In this document: piece by piece, positions 8,470 through 16,545 of the stretch
Layout of the letters: every line of letters starts with the position of its first letter
Position numbering within the stretch: the first letter of the stretch is position 1
NCBI GenBank assembly: GCA_001464545.1
Contig: LNFC01000020.1
Coordinates: 1-64,000 of the forward strand
Origin: Acidobacteria bacterium Ga0077551
Lineage (GTDB): Bacteria > Pseudomonadota > Alphaproteobacteria > Caulobacterales > Hyphomonadaceae
Direction of reading: 5' to 3'
DNA length: 64,000 bases
The notes under the pieces: model-generated
The model's database searches: none
What the model saw: the letters and a program-made list of their open reading frames with translations, nothing else
Told to the model about the DNA's origin: nothing
Program-made: the position numbers and the translations under genes

Positions 8470-8492
8470 CCGGTTAAGGGGGCCTTAACCGG
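8470..8492. promoter_or_regulatory. Palindromic TTAA-N7-TTAA site (CtrA-type box)
   Basis: A perfect 10-bp inverted repeat, CCGGTTAAGG (8470-8479) and CCTTAACCGG (8483-8492), containing TTAA at 8474-8477 and 8485-8488 separated by exactly seven bases. TTAA-N7-TTAA is the consensus for the cell-cycle regulator CtrA in Caulobacterales and relatives. It lies about 60 bases ahead of the GIY-YIG gene start and just after the stop of the SnoaL gene, so it could also be a transcript-end hairpin for the latter. Confidence 0.55.
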
Positions 8493-8496
8493 CGGG

Positions 8497-8856
8497 TCAG
8501 GCAGGCATCATGTGGACGTAGACTTCATTGAGGGTGATCTTGCCATCCTGGACGAGGCAGAGGTCGAAGCCGCGCATCGCGGCGTCTGTGCCGGTCTCGC
8601 CGATGGCGCAGTACCAGCGGCCGCAGAAGCCGCCGGGGATCGGCCAGGTCTCGTCGGGCGTGTAGATCATCTTCGGGGTGGAGGCGAAGAGGCCTTCGAG
8701 ATAGGGGCGCAGCTGGGTATGGCCGGTGAGGCCGGCGGCAGTCTGGCTGTCCTTGTAGACGGTGTTCGCGGAATAGAAGCCGAGGAGCTTGTCCACGTCC
8801 TTGGCGCTCCAGGCGGCGAGCCAGGCGGCGTTGAAGGTTTCGATGTCGACGCTCAT
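8497..8856 (-). CDS. SnoaL-like / NTF2-fold protein
   Basis: A 119-residue single-domain protein of the SnoaL-like polyketide cyclase/NTF2 fold. The opening helix FNAAWLAAWSAKDVDKLLGFYS and the following YKDSQTA are typical, as is the late strand LCLVQDGKITLNEVYVH. Such proteins isomerise, hydrolyse or simply bind small hydrophobic molecules. Its ATG overlaps the stop of the upstream FAD monooxygenase (ATGA), so the two are translationally coupled and probably act on one pathway. The substrate is unknown. Confidence 0.82.
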   Translation of the reverse strand: MSVDIETFNAAWLAAWSAKDVDKLLGFYSANTVYKDSQTAAGLTGHTQLRPYLEGLFASTPKMIYTPDETWPIPGGFCGRWYCAIGETGTDAAMRGFDLCLVQDGKITLNEVYVHMMPA

Positions 8857-10091
8857 GCGGGGGCCAGCCCCAGGACGCGGGCGCGGTGGGCCTCGGTGAA
8901 GATTTCGGCAGGCGCGTTTTCCGGGCCGGCCATGATGGCGACGCCGTGCATCCCGAGCGTGGGATCCGCGGCCTTGCGTTCATGGTATTGGCGGCGGCGC
9001 TCGCGTGCGGCGTCGCCGAATTCCATGTCGAGCGAGGCCTGCAGCTGTCCGGCGAAGCGCAGGCGGCGCATGCGCTCGGCGCGTTCTTCCGCATACGGAG
9101 CGAAGTTTGGGGCCTGGCCGGCAGGCGTTTCCTTCAGGATGTCGGAGACCATGCGCACGTCGCGGTAGGTGATCGACAGGCCGAGGCCGTTGATCGGGTC
9201 GTTCCAGCCGGCGGCGTCGCCGATGAGGACGCAGCCCGGCGCGAAGGGCTCGTCGGTCCAGCTGTCATTGTTGAAATAGGAGAAGAGCGGGCCGGCTGGC
9301 GTGCCTTCGGCGAGGGCGGCGTTCTGCGGGGCGCAGGCCATGCGGAAGGCCTCGAGGAAGCGCTGGGCGCCGCCTTCGCCGTGGAAGCGGCCCTTCTCCT
9401 CGAGCGCGTAGCCGCCATAGACGCGGACGCGGCCATTGCCTTGCGGGAAGGTGAGGAAGCCGAAATTGCCTTCGGTGCCGATGGTCTGGCGTTTGGGGTT
9501 TACGTCCGGCACGTTCTCGACGAGGAGGCCGGCGAACCAGTGGTGGGGCTTGTCCTGGTGCAGGGGGATTGAGGCGGCGGCGCGCACTTCGGACTGGCGG
9601 CCTTCGGCGCCGACCACGATGGGGGCGCGGGCGGTGCGCGTCTCGCCATTGTGGAAGAAGGTGACCGACGGTGCGTTGCCGAGCGTGATGATGTCGATCG
9701 TCACGGGACGGAGGGTTTCGGCGCCGGCGGCGGTGGCGGCGTCATACAGCGTCTGGCAATGTTGCGGGTGGCCGAGGCAGAGGGGCCCGGGCACATCGGC
9801 GGCAAAGATGCCGAGGGGGAGCGGGGCGGCTTCGCAGTCGGCCGGCGCGAGGCTTTCGTCATAGGTGACGTGGTCGGTGATGTGGTGGCCGCCCGCGGAC
9901 ATCAGGAGGTCGTAGAGGCCGAGGCGCTTCGTTTCGGTGACGCCCCAGGGGGCGATCCACTCGCCGCGCACGCGGTCTTCGTAATGCGCGGATTTTTCCA
10001 GCAGCAGAACCTTGCGTCCGGCGCGGGCCATGACGGCGGCAAGCGCGCTGCCGCCGATGCCGCCGCCGACGATGATCAGATCGTAAGTCAT
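8853..10091 (-). CDS. FAD-dependent monooxygenase (PHBH fold)
   Basis: A 412-residue flavoprotein of the p-hydroxybenzoate-hydroxylase fold. The FAD-binding GGGIGG is at residues 9-14, the conserved Asp/Arg region ends in VRGEWIAPWG, and the GD motif is VLIGDAAGWNDPINGLGLS. These enzymes hydroxylate or epoxidise aromatic or isoprenoid substrates with NAD(P)H and oxygen; geranylgeranyl-type reductases and halogenases share the fold. The downstream SnoaL gene overlaps by four bases. No substrate can be named. Confidence 0.88.
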   Translation of the reverse strand: MTYDLIIVGGGIGGSALAAVMARAGRKVLLLEKSAHYEDRVRGEWIAPWGVTETKRLGLYDLLMSAGGHHITDHVTYDESLAPADCEAAPLPLGIFAADVPGPLCLGHPQHCQTLYDAATAAGAETLRPVTIDIITLGNAPSVTFFHNGETRTARAPIVVGAEGRQSEVRAAASIPLHQDKPHHWFAGLLVENVPDVNPKRQTIGTEGNFGFLTFPQGNGRVRVYGGYALEEKGRFHGEGGAQRFLEAFRMACAPQNAALAEGTPAGPLFSYFNNDSWTDEPFAPGCVLIGDAAGWNDPINGLGLSITYRDVRMVSDILKETPAGQAPNFAPYAEERAERMRRLRFAGQLQASLDMEFGDAARERRRQYHERKAADPTLGMHGVAIMAGPENAPAEIFTEAHRARVLGLAPA

Positions 10092-10160
10092 GGGCGTAGT
10101 CCTCCGGGTGGGAGGGTAACCCCGGACGCGGCGCGCGCAAAGCCTGACGTGGGGGCGGGG

Positions 10161-10739
10161 TCAGCCTTCCAGCAGGACGCGGACCGGGGCGAAGCTGCGG
10201 CGGTGGAGGGCGCAGGGGCCGAGGCGGGTGAGCGCTTCGGCGTGGGCGGCGGTGCCGTAGCCCTTGTGCTGGCTGAAGCCGTAGCCGGGGTGCTGGGCGC
10301 AGAAGGCTTTCATCTGGGCGTCGCGGTGGGTTTTCGCGAGGATCGAGGCGGCGGAGATGGCGGGCTCGGTGAGGTCGCCCTTGATGATCGCCGTGGCGGG
10401 GGCGGGCAGGTTTTTCGGCAGGGCATTGCCGTCGATCAGGATATGGGCCGGGGCACGGGCGAGGGCGGCGACGGCGCGTGTCATGGCGAGGAAGGTGGCT
10501 TCGCGGATGTTGAGCCGGTCGATTTCCTCGGGGGAGGCCTCGGCGACGGCCCAGGCGAGAGCAAGGGCGCGGATTTCGGGGGCGAGGCGGTCGCGGGCGG
10601 CTTCGGAGAGCTTCTTGGAATCGGTGAGGCCGGCGATGGGGCGCCTCGGATTGAGGATTACGGCCGCCGCGGTGACCGGCCCGGCCCAGGGGCCGCGGCC
10701 GGCTTCATCGACGCCGCAGGTGAGGGTCCGGTGCTGCAT
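10161..10739 (-). CDS. rnhB: Ribonuclease HII
   Basis: Cleaves the RNA strand of RNA-DNA hybrids and incises at single ribonucleotides in DNA. The 192-residue length fits the family. The first catalytic pair is in [15 protein letters not shown] (Asp11-Glu12), the next Asp is in HILIDGN, and [12 protein letters not shown] carries the fourth conserved acidic residue together with the family signature. [15 protein letters not shown] near the C terminus is also conserved. Pro-Trp replaces the more usual Pro-Leu in the first motif. Confidence 0.96.
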   Translation of the reverse strand: MQHRTLTCGVDEAGRGPWAGPVTAAAVILNPRRPIAGLTDSKKLSEAARDRLAPEIRALALAWAVAEASPEEIDRLNIREATFLAMTRAVAALARAPAHILIDGNALPKNLPAPATAIIKGDLTEPAISAASILAKTHRDAQMKAFCAQHPGYGFSQHKGYGTAAHAEALTRLGPCALHRRSFAPVRVLLEG

Positions 10740-10781
10740 CCGGCATGGTTAACCGGGAATCGCGCCGCTTGGCCAGTGACT

Positions 10782-10797
10782 ACCCGGTTGACCGGGT
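10782..10797. promoter_or_regulatory. Inverted repeat ACCCGGT-N2-ACCGGGT
   Basis: A perfect 7-bp inverted repeat with a two-base centre (10782-10788 and 10791-10797), in the 146-base spacer between divergent rnhB and the gene at 10886. Its size and place suit a dimeric repressor site, but no cognate regulator is nearby. Confidence 0.35.
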
Positions 10798-10885
10798 TAC
10801 GGAAATGTCAGGGTCAGGACTAAGGGTTTCTCAATCAGGATTTGATAGGCTCCCCAACAGAGAACGGACCCTTAGGACAGACGAC

Positions 10886-11236
10886 ATGAACCTTTATCAT
10901 TGCATGGTGGAACTCAAGAGTCCGGACCGCGCGCTGCAGTTCGCCGCCGCCGCAGACGCCTGGCTTGGACACCTGAAATCCGAAAACATCATCACCGACT
11001 GGCGGCTGCTGCGCCGCAAGTTCGGCCTGGCCTCGGGACAGCATACGGACTTCCTTATCGAGATCGAAGTCGAGAGCATGAGTGCGCTGGAAAAGGCGTT
11101 CAGCGAGCTGTCGAAAATGGACGACGAGCACACCCGCCGCTATGAATTCATGCACAGCCTGATCGGGTCGTTGAATGTCGGGCTTTACCGTCCTTACCCG
11201 GATCCGGCACAACGCGAACGCATCGCGCTGCTTTGA
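10886..11236 (+). CDS. Conserved small protein of unknown function (DUF6614-like)
   Basis: A 116-residue soluble protein with no signal peptide. Segments such as MNLYHCMVELKSPDRALQF, ITDWRLLRRKFGLASG, DFLIEIEVESMSALEKAF and GLYRPYPDPAQRERIAL recall an alphaproteobacterial family that I believe is DUF6614; that name is from memory and tentative. The alternating strand/helix pattern suggests a ferredoxin-like (dimeric alpha-beta barrel) fold. The ATG at 10886 was chosen because the homologous-looking part begins there; the frame is open upstream to 10745. A strong terminator follows 160 bases downstream. Confidence 0.8.
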   Translation: MNLYHCMVELKSPDRALQFAAAADAWLGHLKSENIITDWRLLRRKFGLASGQHTDFLIEIEVESMSALEKAFSELSKMDDEHTRRYEFMHSLIGSLNVGLYRPYPDPAQRERIALL

Positions 11237-11283
11237 TCCAGCAGCCGGTTGACGCCGGCGCAAAGCAAACTTAAACCGCGCGC

Positions 11284-11370
11284 ATGTTCACGCGGAAGAC
11301 CTGCCAGAAGACCCAACAGACGCTCCGGATAACGGCGCGCGCGGTGGTGTGTGGCTGGCCTCGGACCTGA
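11284..11370 (+). other. Possible 28-codon leader peptide or small RNA segment ahead of a terminator
   Basis: A short frame from ATG 11284 to TGA 11368-11370, rich in Thr, Arg and Gln (begins MFTRKTCQKTQQTLR). Its stop codon lies in the loop of a hairpin GGACC-tgac-GGTCC (11363-11376), and a strong intrinsic terminator follows 24 bases later. Leader peptide, sRNA or plain 3' UTR of the gene at 10886 are all possible; I cannot decide between them from sequence alone. No obvious ribosome-binding site precedes it. Confidence 0.3.
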
Positions 11371-11394
11371 CGGTCCCCGCGCTGAGCTGACTTC

Positions 11395-11426
11395 AAACCC
11401 CGCCCGAGAGGCGGGGTTTTTGTTTT
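11395..11426 (+). terminator. Strong intrinsic terminator
   Basis: Stem AAACCCCGCC (11395-11404) / GGCGGGGTTT (11410-11419) with the five-base loop CGAGA, followed by a T-rich tract up to 11426. This is the clearest rho-independent terminator in the window. It ends transcription from the 10886 gene or from a short RNA starting near 11.25 kb. Confidence 0.9.
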
Positions 11427-11458
11427 TGGCCCCCGTCTCTCATACCCAGTAGACTGAC

Positions 11459-11890
11459 ATGAATTTCGAGACGAACGAGGAGATCGAGGCAGCGGCGCGC
11501 GCGATGATGGCGTGCATGCTGCCGAAAGCGGCGTGGACGCATGCGGCGCATTTTGCAGCCGCGCTGTGGCTGCTGCGGGATCGCGGCGAGGCGGCGGCGC
11601 GGACAGAGATGCCGGGGCTGATCCGGGCGTATAACGAGTCCGTAGGCGGACGGAATACGGACACCGAAGGCTATCACGAGACGATCACGCAAGCTTCGTT
11701 GCACATGGCGGCGCGGGCGCTGGAGGCAGCGGAGGGTGCGCCGCTGAGCGAAGTGCTGGCCGCCTTGCTGGCGGGCCCATGCGGGCGGCCGGACTGGATC
11801 TTTGCGTACTGGTCACGGGATGTGCTGTTGTCGCCAGAGGCAAGGCGCGGCTGGATCCCGCCCGATCTCGCGCAACTGCCGGAGGCCTAG
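11459..11890 (+). CDS. Conserved hypothetical protein
   Basis: A 143-residue soluble, mostly helical protein that I do not recognise as a named family. It has no signal peptide or membrane helix. Notable conserved-looking segments are AAWTHAAHFAAALWLLRDRG, AYNESVGGRNTDTEGYHETI and PDWIFAYWSRDVLLS. The closely placed His residues (THAAH and GYHE) and acidic residues would allow metal binding, but that is speculation. It begins 33 bases after a strong terminator and so should have its own promoter or be part of an attenuated unit. It is convergent with the GDPD gene. Confidence 0.8.
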   Translation: MNFETNEEIEAAARAMMACMLPKAAWTHAAHFAAALWLLRDRGEAAARTEMPGLIRAYNESVGGRNTDTEGYHETITQASLHMAARALEAAEGAPLSEVLAALLAGPCGRPDWIFAYWSRDVLLSPEARRGWIPPDLAQLPEA

Positions 11891-11897
11891 AGGCGCG

Positions 11898-12890
11898 TCA
11901 GCGGCTGTCAATCGCCCGGCGGCCCGTCGCGGGGAAGTCAGTGAAGACGCCGGTGGCGCCCGACGCAATGGCCGCACGGATTTCGTCTTCGGGTGCCCGC
12001 GCCCAGGCGGGACGGTCGTCATCCCGGAAGGTCCAGGTGTGAACCGCCAAGCCGAGCGCCTCGGCTTCGGCGCCGTAGCCGGTCGGCGCGCCGGTCAGGG
12101 GATCGATCAGGAGAGACTTGTAAGGGCCGACGCCCTGGGCATAGGCCGCGATGTCGGCGAGCGGGATGTTTGCGGGCGCGCCCGGCTCCCAGTTTTCAGG
12201 ATAGACAAGCTGGACAAGCGGCGTGTCGATCCGTTCACGGAGCGTCTTCAGGATCTGCGGCTCGAAACTCTGGACGAAGACGGGGGCGTCCGCCTGGTCC
12301 AGTCCGGCAGCGGTCAAGGCGGCGGCGACCGCAGACGCCATGTCGAGGCCGGCCGCCGCATGTTCGACCGGCCATTTGGTTTCAGGATAGAGCCCGACGA
12401 CGCGGCCGCGCGCTTCGCCCTCGCGCTTCGCCAGCGCGATGATCTCGTCAAAGGCCGGAATCTCGTGGAGACCGTCGAACGCTTTCGAACGGCCTTCCCG
12501 GACCTGCCGGGCGCGAAGCGTTTTCAGTTCGGCGGCGGTGAAGTCGAAGGTCCACCAGTCGGTCAGCACCTCGCCTTCGGGACCGGTCAGCGTGCGGCGC
12601 CGGTCCGCAAATTCGGGCCGGGCGGAGATGTCGGTGGAATCCGACAGCCAGGGATCATGGCGCGCCATCAGCACGCCGTCGGAACTCATCACCAGATCCG
12701 GTTCGATGAAATCGGCGCCCTGGGCAATCGCGAGGCGATAGGCCTCCAGCGTGTGTTCGGGCCGTTCCCCGCTGGCGCCGCGGTGGGCAATCACAAGGAC
12801 CGCGTCCGGGACAGTCTGGGGGGGCGGCGGGGTGGCGCATCCGGCGATCAGGCTGAGGCCCAGGAGGGCGGCAATCATCGGGCATCGCAT
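11898..12890 (-). CDS. Glycerophosphodiester phosphodiesterase lipoprotein
   Basis: Hydrolyses glycerophosphodiesters to glycerol-3-phosphate and an alcohol. The 330-residue protein begins with a lipoprotein signal (LSLIAGC) and then the GDPD catalytic start VIAHRGASGERPEHT with His and Arg, followed by GADFIEPDLVMSSDG, which supplies the metal-binding Glu and Asp, and ARHDPWL with the second His. The C-terminal part holds VHTWTFRDDD. The long insertion and periplasmic location match GlpQ-type enzymes. The start at 12890 gives the signal peptide directly. Divergent from the SDR gene. Confidence 0.93.
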   Translation of the reverse strand: MRCPMIAALLGLSLIAGCATPPPPQTVPDAVLVIAHRGASGERPEHTLEAYRLAIAQGADFIEPDLVMSSDGVLMARHDPWLSDSTDISARPEFADRRRTLTGPEGEVLTDWWTFDFTAAELKTLRARQVREGRSKAFDGLHEIPAFDEIIALAKREGEARGRVVGLYPETKWPVEHAAAGLDMASAVAAALTAAGLDQADAPVFVQSFEPQILKTLRERIDTPLVQLVYPENWEPGAPANIPLADIAAYAQGVGPYKSLLIDPLTGAPTGYGAEAEALGLAVHTWTFRDDDRPAWARAPEDEIRAAIASGATGVFTDFPATGRRAIDSR

Positions 12891-13027
12891 GGGCAGCTCT
12901 CCGGTCTTTGACGCCTTCTCGCATGATTGTGTGACGGTTGCATTTTCCCGCACGCGGCTTCGCGCGACGTGACCTCTGGCCTTTCGGCGTCCGCTCCGCC
13001 AGCATGGGAAAAACGGAGGAGACGGAC

Positions 13028-13801
13028 ATGGATTTCGGGCTGAAGAACAAGGTGATCTTCATTGCGGGCGCGAGCCGGGGGATTGGTTACGGCGTCGCCG
13101 AGAGCCTCTTGGGCGAGGGCGCGAAGGTGGCGCTGACGGCGCGCGGAGCGGACGCGCTGGCGGAGACGAAGGCGGAGTTTGCGAAGCGTTTCGGCGCGGA
13201 CAAGGTGTGGAGCTTTGCGGGCGACCTGACCCAGACGGCGCCGATCGAGGACGCGCTGGCGAAATGCGAGGCGGAGTTCGGGCCGATCACCGGGGCTGTG
13301 GCGAATGTGGGGCTGTCGCCCTCGCCGCTGGGCCTCGAGGTGAGCGATGATGAGTGGCAGGCGGGGCTAGACCAGAACCTGAACTCGGCGTTTCGCCTCG
13401 CACGCGGGGCAATACCGCGCATGGCGAAGAATGGCGGCGGCAGCTTCCTGTTCATCAGCTCGATTGCCGGGCTAGGGGCTTTGGGCACGCCGCTCGATTA
13501 TGGTGCGACGAAAGCGGCGGTGAACCATCTCTCGACGAGCGTCGCGCGGTTTGCGTTCGATACGAAGGTGCGGGTCAACACGATTGCGCCGGGCAATATC
13601 ATCTTTGCCGGGAACAATTGGGAGAAGCAGTCCACCGGGCCGCGCGCCGAAAACTGGTGGCGCTGGATCAAGCGGGAAGTGCCGATGAAACGGTTCGGCA
13701 CGCCGCAGGAGATCGGCGATACGGCGGCGTTCCTCTTGTCGGAGCGGGCGAGCTTCATCAACGGCGCAGTGATTGCGGTGGACGGCGGGCAGACGCGGTA
13801 G
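13028..13801 (+). CDS. Short-chain dehydrogenase/reductase
   Basis: A 257-residue NAD(P)-dependent oxidoreductase. The cofactor loop is GASRGIG at residues 14-20 and the active site is Ser145 with Tyr158 and Lys162 (YGATK). The usual NAG motif reads NVG at 93-95, a small deviation. NTIAPGNI and the C-terminal SFINGAVIAVDGGQTR are classical SDR features. A good ribosome-binding site (ggaggag, about 13015) precedes the ATG at 13028. The substrate is unknown. A repeat-rich spacer follows. Confidence 0.93.
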   Translation: MDFGLKNKVIFIAGASRGIGYGVAESLLGEGAKVALTARGADALAETKAEFAKRFGADKVWSFAGDLTQTAPIEDALAKCEAEFGPITGAVANVGLSPSPLGLEVSDDEWQAGLDQNLNSAFRLARGAIPRMAKNGGGSFLFISSIAGLGALGTPLDYGATKAAVNHLSTSVARFAFDTKVRVNTIAPGNIIFAGNNWEKQSTGPRAENWWRWIKREVPMKRFGTPQEIGDTAAFLLSERASFINGAVIAVDGGQTR

Positions 13802-14080
13802 GGTTTGAGTTCAAATCCTGAGCGGCGTCACCTCCGATGGCCAAAGGCCATGTGAGGGCCCATCACCTCAACTTCCGGCAAGTGCAACTTGTCCACCTAC
13901 CGCTCATCCCGTCGGAAAACGGGACCCAGACTTGAAGCGCGCAGCAAGGCTGCCTCACTGTATCCCGGCCTGCGCCGGGATGAGCGGGAGGTGGAGGGCG
14001 CGGGGGTGAGCGGAGGGTTTGTTCGTGGGCGGAGAGAAGGTCCCGGGTCGCGCGCTTCGCGCTGCCCGGGATGACAGATT
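13802..14080. repeat. Intergenic region packed with inverted repeats
   Basis: A 279-base non-coding spacer. It holds a hairpin ATGGCC-aaa-GGCCAT inside a TCACCTCC...TGAGGG frame (13828-13858); an imperfect 19-bp fold-back (13893-13911 and 13976-13994, 18 of 19 paired) that encloses CCCGT-N6-ACGGG and TCCCGGC-ctgc-GCCGGGA; and CCCGGG-tcGCGC...GCGCtg-CCCGGG (about 14042-14071). The pattern is that of dispersed REP-like intergenic elements. It lies between convergent genes. Confidence 0.7.
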
Positions 14081-14512
14081 CTACTGAAGCCCGGCGCCGA
14101 CGACGGGTTTCAGCTTGATCTTTTCCTTGGGCGTGCTGAAGCAGTCGCCGCGTTTCATGGTGATCATCGAGGGGAAGCCCTTCTTGTGGAACTTCAGCTC
14201 GACGATGCCCCAGCGCTCCCAGGGCACGCCGTTGGGGGCGATGATGGTGGCGGGGCAGGTCTTGCCGACATAGGTCGGCTCGACCCAGTAGCCGGTGAAG
14301 GTGCCGCGGTTGTCGAAATTGCCGCCGAGGCCGGGCACGAAGATGTAGGACTGCTCGACGCCCATGACCGGCGTGTAGCCGAGGACGGCGGTGGTGCCTT
14401 CGTCGCTGAGATAGGTGATCTGGTTGCCGCTTGGCAGGGCCCAGACTTCGTCGGCAAGGGCCGGCAGGGCCAGGACGGCGGCGAGGGCAGCGGCAGCGAG
14501 TGTGCGGAACAT
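14081..14512 (-). CDS. Exported protein of unknown function
   Basis: A 143-residue protein with a textbook Sec signal peptide (AAALAAVLALPALADE, cleavage near residue 21), hence periplasmic or secreted. The mature part is beta-rich, has two Cys residues that could form a disulfide (in GKTCPAT and RGDCFST), and contains the segment VWALPSGNQITYLSDEGT. No enzymatic motif is visible. It stands alone between the repeat region and the epoxide-hydrolase-like gene. Confidence 0.78.
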   Translation of the reverse strand: MFRTLAAAALAAVLALPALADEVWALPSGNQITYLSDEGTTAVLGYTPVMGVEQSYIFVPGLGGNFDNRGTFTGYWVEPTYVGKTCPATIIAPNGVPWERWGIVELKFHKKGFPSMITMKRGDCFSTPKEKIKLKPVVGAGLQ

Positions 14513-14585
14513 GGATCTTGTCTCCCCAAAGATCGGCGCAGCTAAACAGGCTGCCGAAAAATAGATAGACCGATTCTGAAGCCGC

Positions 14586-15569
14586 CTAGACGACCCGGCC
14601 CTTGAGGCTGGTGAGCCAGGGGACGAGGGCGGCGTTGACCTCGGCGGGGCGTTCCTGCTGGGTCCAGTGGCCGCAGCCGGGCAGGACGGCCGCGGTTTCG
14701 AGGTGGGGCACGGCGGGGTGCATCTTGCCGATGGGGTCCGTCACCATGCCGAAGCCGTTGAAGGCGGGGTCCTTGTCGCCGGCGATGAAACAGGCGGGCT
14801 GGGAAATCGTCCGTTCGCGGAAGGGGGAGAGGAACTCGAAGTCGCGCGTGTGGTTGCGGTAGCGGCTGATCGGGCCGAACAGGCCGGAGCGTTTGAACTC
14901 GGATTCGTAGTAGGAAAGATCGGCGTCGGTCATCCAGTACGGCATGACGTCCGGCACGGTCAGCGTGTCCATCAGCGTCGCGCTGGAACTCAGGCCCATC
15001 TTCCAGTCGCCGTCTTTCGCGTCCCCGGAAATCGAATAGTAGAAGCCCTTGAGGAAACGGGTGAGATCGGCCTCGAGGGCGGCTTCGGCGCGGCCGGGGG
15101 TACGGAAATAGGACTGGTAGAAGAACCGGTCGCGCTCGTCGAAGACGCGCTTGATGACATCATCGAAGGAGAATTCCGGGGCGCCGAAGAAGGGCACGGA
15201 GAGGGCGGCGACGGCGGCGATCCGGTCTGGGTGGAGGAGGGCGGTGTTCCAAACCTGCGGGGCGCCCCAGTCATGCCCGATCAGGGTGAAGGGTTGGCCG
15301 GGCGAGAGCGCGGCGCCGACGCCGAGGATGTCGGCGATCAGCGCTTCCATGCGGTAGTCGGCGACCTCGGGGAACCGGGCCGAACCGCCATAGCCGCGCA
15401 CGTCCATCGCGGCGGCCGTAAATCCCGCAGCGGCGATGGGGCCGATCTGATGGCGCCAGGAATACCAGCTTTCCGGGAAGCCGTGGACCATCAGCACGAG
15501 GGGGCCAGTGCCTTCAATCGCCACACGAATTTGCGCGGCGCCGGCGTCTACGGTGCGAAATTCTGGCAT
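14586..15569 (-). CDS. Alpha/beta hydrolase, epoxide-hydrolase-like
   Basis: A 327-residue alpha/beta hydrolase. The oxyanion segment HGFPES is at residues 29-34, the nucleophile is Asp100 in GHDWGA, and the catalytic His is in the late GCGHWTQQERPAEVN. An Asp nucleophile with the HGFPESW signature marks the epoxide hydrolase / haloalkane dehalogenase branch, and the cap has tyrosines compatible with epoxide opening. The start at 15569 (MPEFRTVDAG) is the natural domain start; the longer open frame upstream overlaps the divergent terC promoter. Confidence 0.9.
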   Translation of the reverse strand: MPEFRTVDAGAAQIRVAIEGTGPLVLMVHGFPESWYSWRHQIGPIAAAGFTAAAMDVRGYGGSARFPEVADYRMEALIADILGVGAALSPGQPFTLIGHDWGAPQVWNTALLHPDRIAAVAALSVPFFGAPEFSFDDVIKRVFDERDRFFYQSYFRTPGRAEAALEADLTRFLKGFYYSISGDAKDGDWKMGLSSSATLMDTLTVPDVMPYWMTDADLSYYESEFKRSGLFGPISRYRNHTRDFEFLSPFRERTISQPACFIAGDKDPAFNGFGMVTDPIGKMHPAVPHLETAAVLPGCGHWTQQERPAEVNAALVPWLTSLKGRVV

Positions 15570-15705
15570 GCGGCTCTCCCGTGAATGTCCGGATGCTGCG
15601 GCAGGGCAGGCCCGCGCGCAAGACGCTCCCGAAGGGAAAGCCTTGCCCAAACTCGCGGCGCGGGGTTCAGTCGCCCCGTCAATCCGGATCGAAGAGGCGC
15701 GCGCC

Positions 15706-16485
15706 ATGACCGAAATGCTGATGACCCCTGTTTTCTGGGGCAGCCTCGCGACCCTGACCTTCCTCGAGATCGTGCTGGGAATCGACAATATCCTGTTCAT
15801 CTCGATCGCCACCGGCAAGTTGGAAGGCAAGCAGCGCAAACAGGCGCAGCGGATCGGCATCTGGGGCGCGATGGCCCTGCGCATCCTGATGTTGGGCCTG
15901 ATCTTCTGGATCATCCAGCTGGACCGGCACGCCCTGTTTCATGTGCCGCCGGATGCCGCCCTGATGATCGCGGGCGGGGACCGGCTGGCGGCAGAGCATA
16001 TCGGCGAGGTGACCATCAAGGACCTGATCCTGCTGGCCGGCGGATTGTTCCTGCTGTGGAAGGGCACCCAGGAAATTCATGCTTCTGTGGAGGGCACGCA
16101 CCACGAGAATTCGAAAGTGAAGTCGACCTTCTCCAGCGTGATCGTGCAGCTGTTCGTGATCAATATCGTGTTCTCGCTGGATTCCGTCATCACCGCGATC
16201 GGGATGACCGACGTACTGGTGATCATGATGACGGCGGTGGTGCTGTCGACGATCGTGATGGCGGTCGCTGCCGACCCGCTGGCGAAGTTCATTGCGGAGC
16301 ACCCAACGACGAAGATGCTGGCGCTGGCCTTCATCCTGTTGGTCGGCGTGGCGCTGGTGGCGGACGGGCTCGGCTTCCACATTCCGCGCGGCTATCTCTA
16401 CTTCGCGATTGCCTTCTCGCTGGGGGTGGAGCTCTTGAATATCCGGACGCGGACGAAGGCGGATGGGAAGGCGCTGGTGCATTGA
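15706..16485 (+). CDS. TerC family integral membrane protein
   Basis: A 259-residue inner-membrane protein with about seven helices. The conserved acidic patches of the TerC family are clear: EIVLGIDNILFISI near the N terminus and NIVFSLDSVITAIGMTD in the middle, both carrying the intramembrane Asp. Family members are linked to tellurite resistance and manganese/metal-ion handling; no substrate is proven by sequence. The ATG at 15706 begins the first predicted helix. Divergent from the epoxide-hydrolase-like gene. Confidence 0.93.
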   Translation: MTEMLMTPVFWGSLATLTFLEIVLGIDNILFISIATGKLEGKQRKQAQRIGIWGAMALRILMLGLIFWIIQLDRHALFHVPPDAALMIAGGDRLAAEHIGEVTIKDLILLAGGLFLLWKGTQEIHASVEGTHHENSKVKSTFSSVIVQLFVINIVFSLDSVITAIGMTDVLVIMMTAVVLSTIVMAVAADPLAKFIAEHPTTKMLALAFILLVGVALVADGLGFHIPRGYLYFAIAFSLGVELLNIRTRTKADGKALVH

Positions 16486-16495
16486 GGCACCTTTG

Positions 16496-16518
16496 AACCC
16501 TTCTCCGTTGGGAGAGGG
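16496..16518. repeat. Short inverted repeat CCCTTCTCC...GGGAGAGGGG
   Basis: An imperfect hairpin, ACCCTTCTCC-gtt-GGGAGAGGGGT, in the 60-base gap between terC and the enoyl-CoA hydratase gene. It may lower read-through between the two genes; similar words are common in alphaproteobacterial intergenic DNA. Confidence 0.35.
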
Positions 16519-16545
16519 GTCTTGGAATTCGGGAGGAACAAAAAA

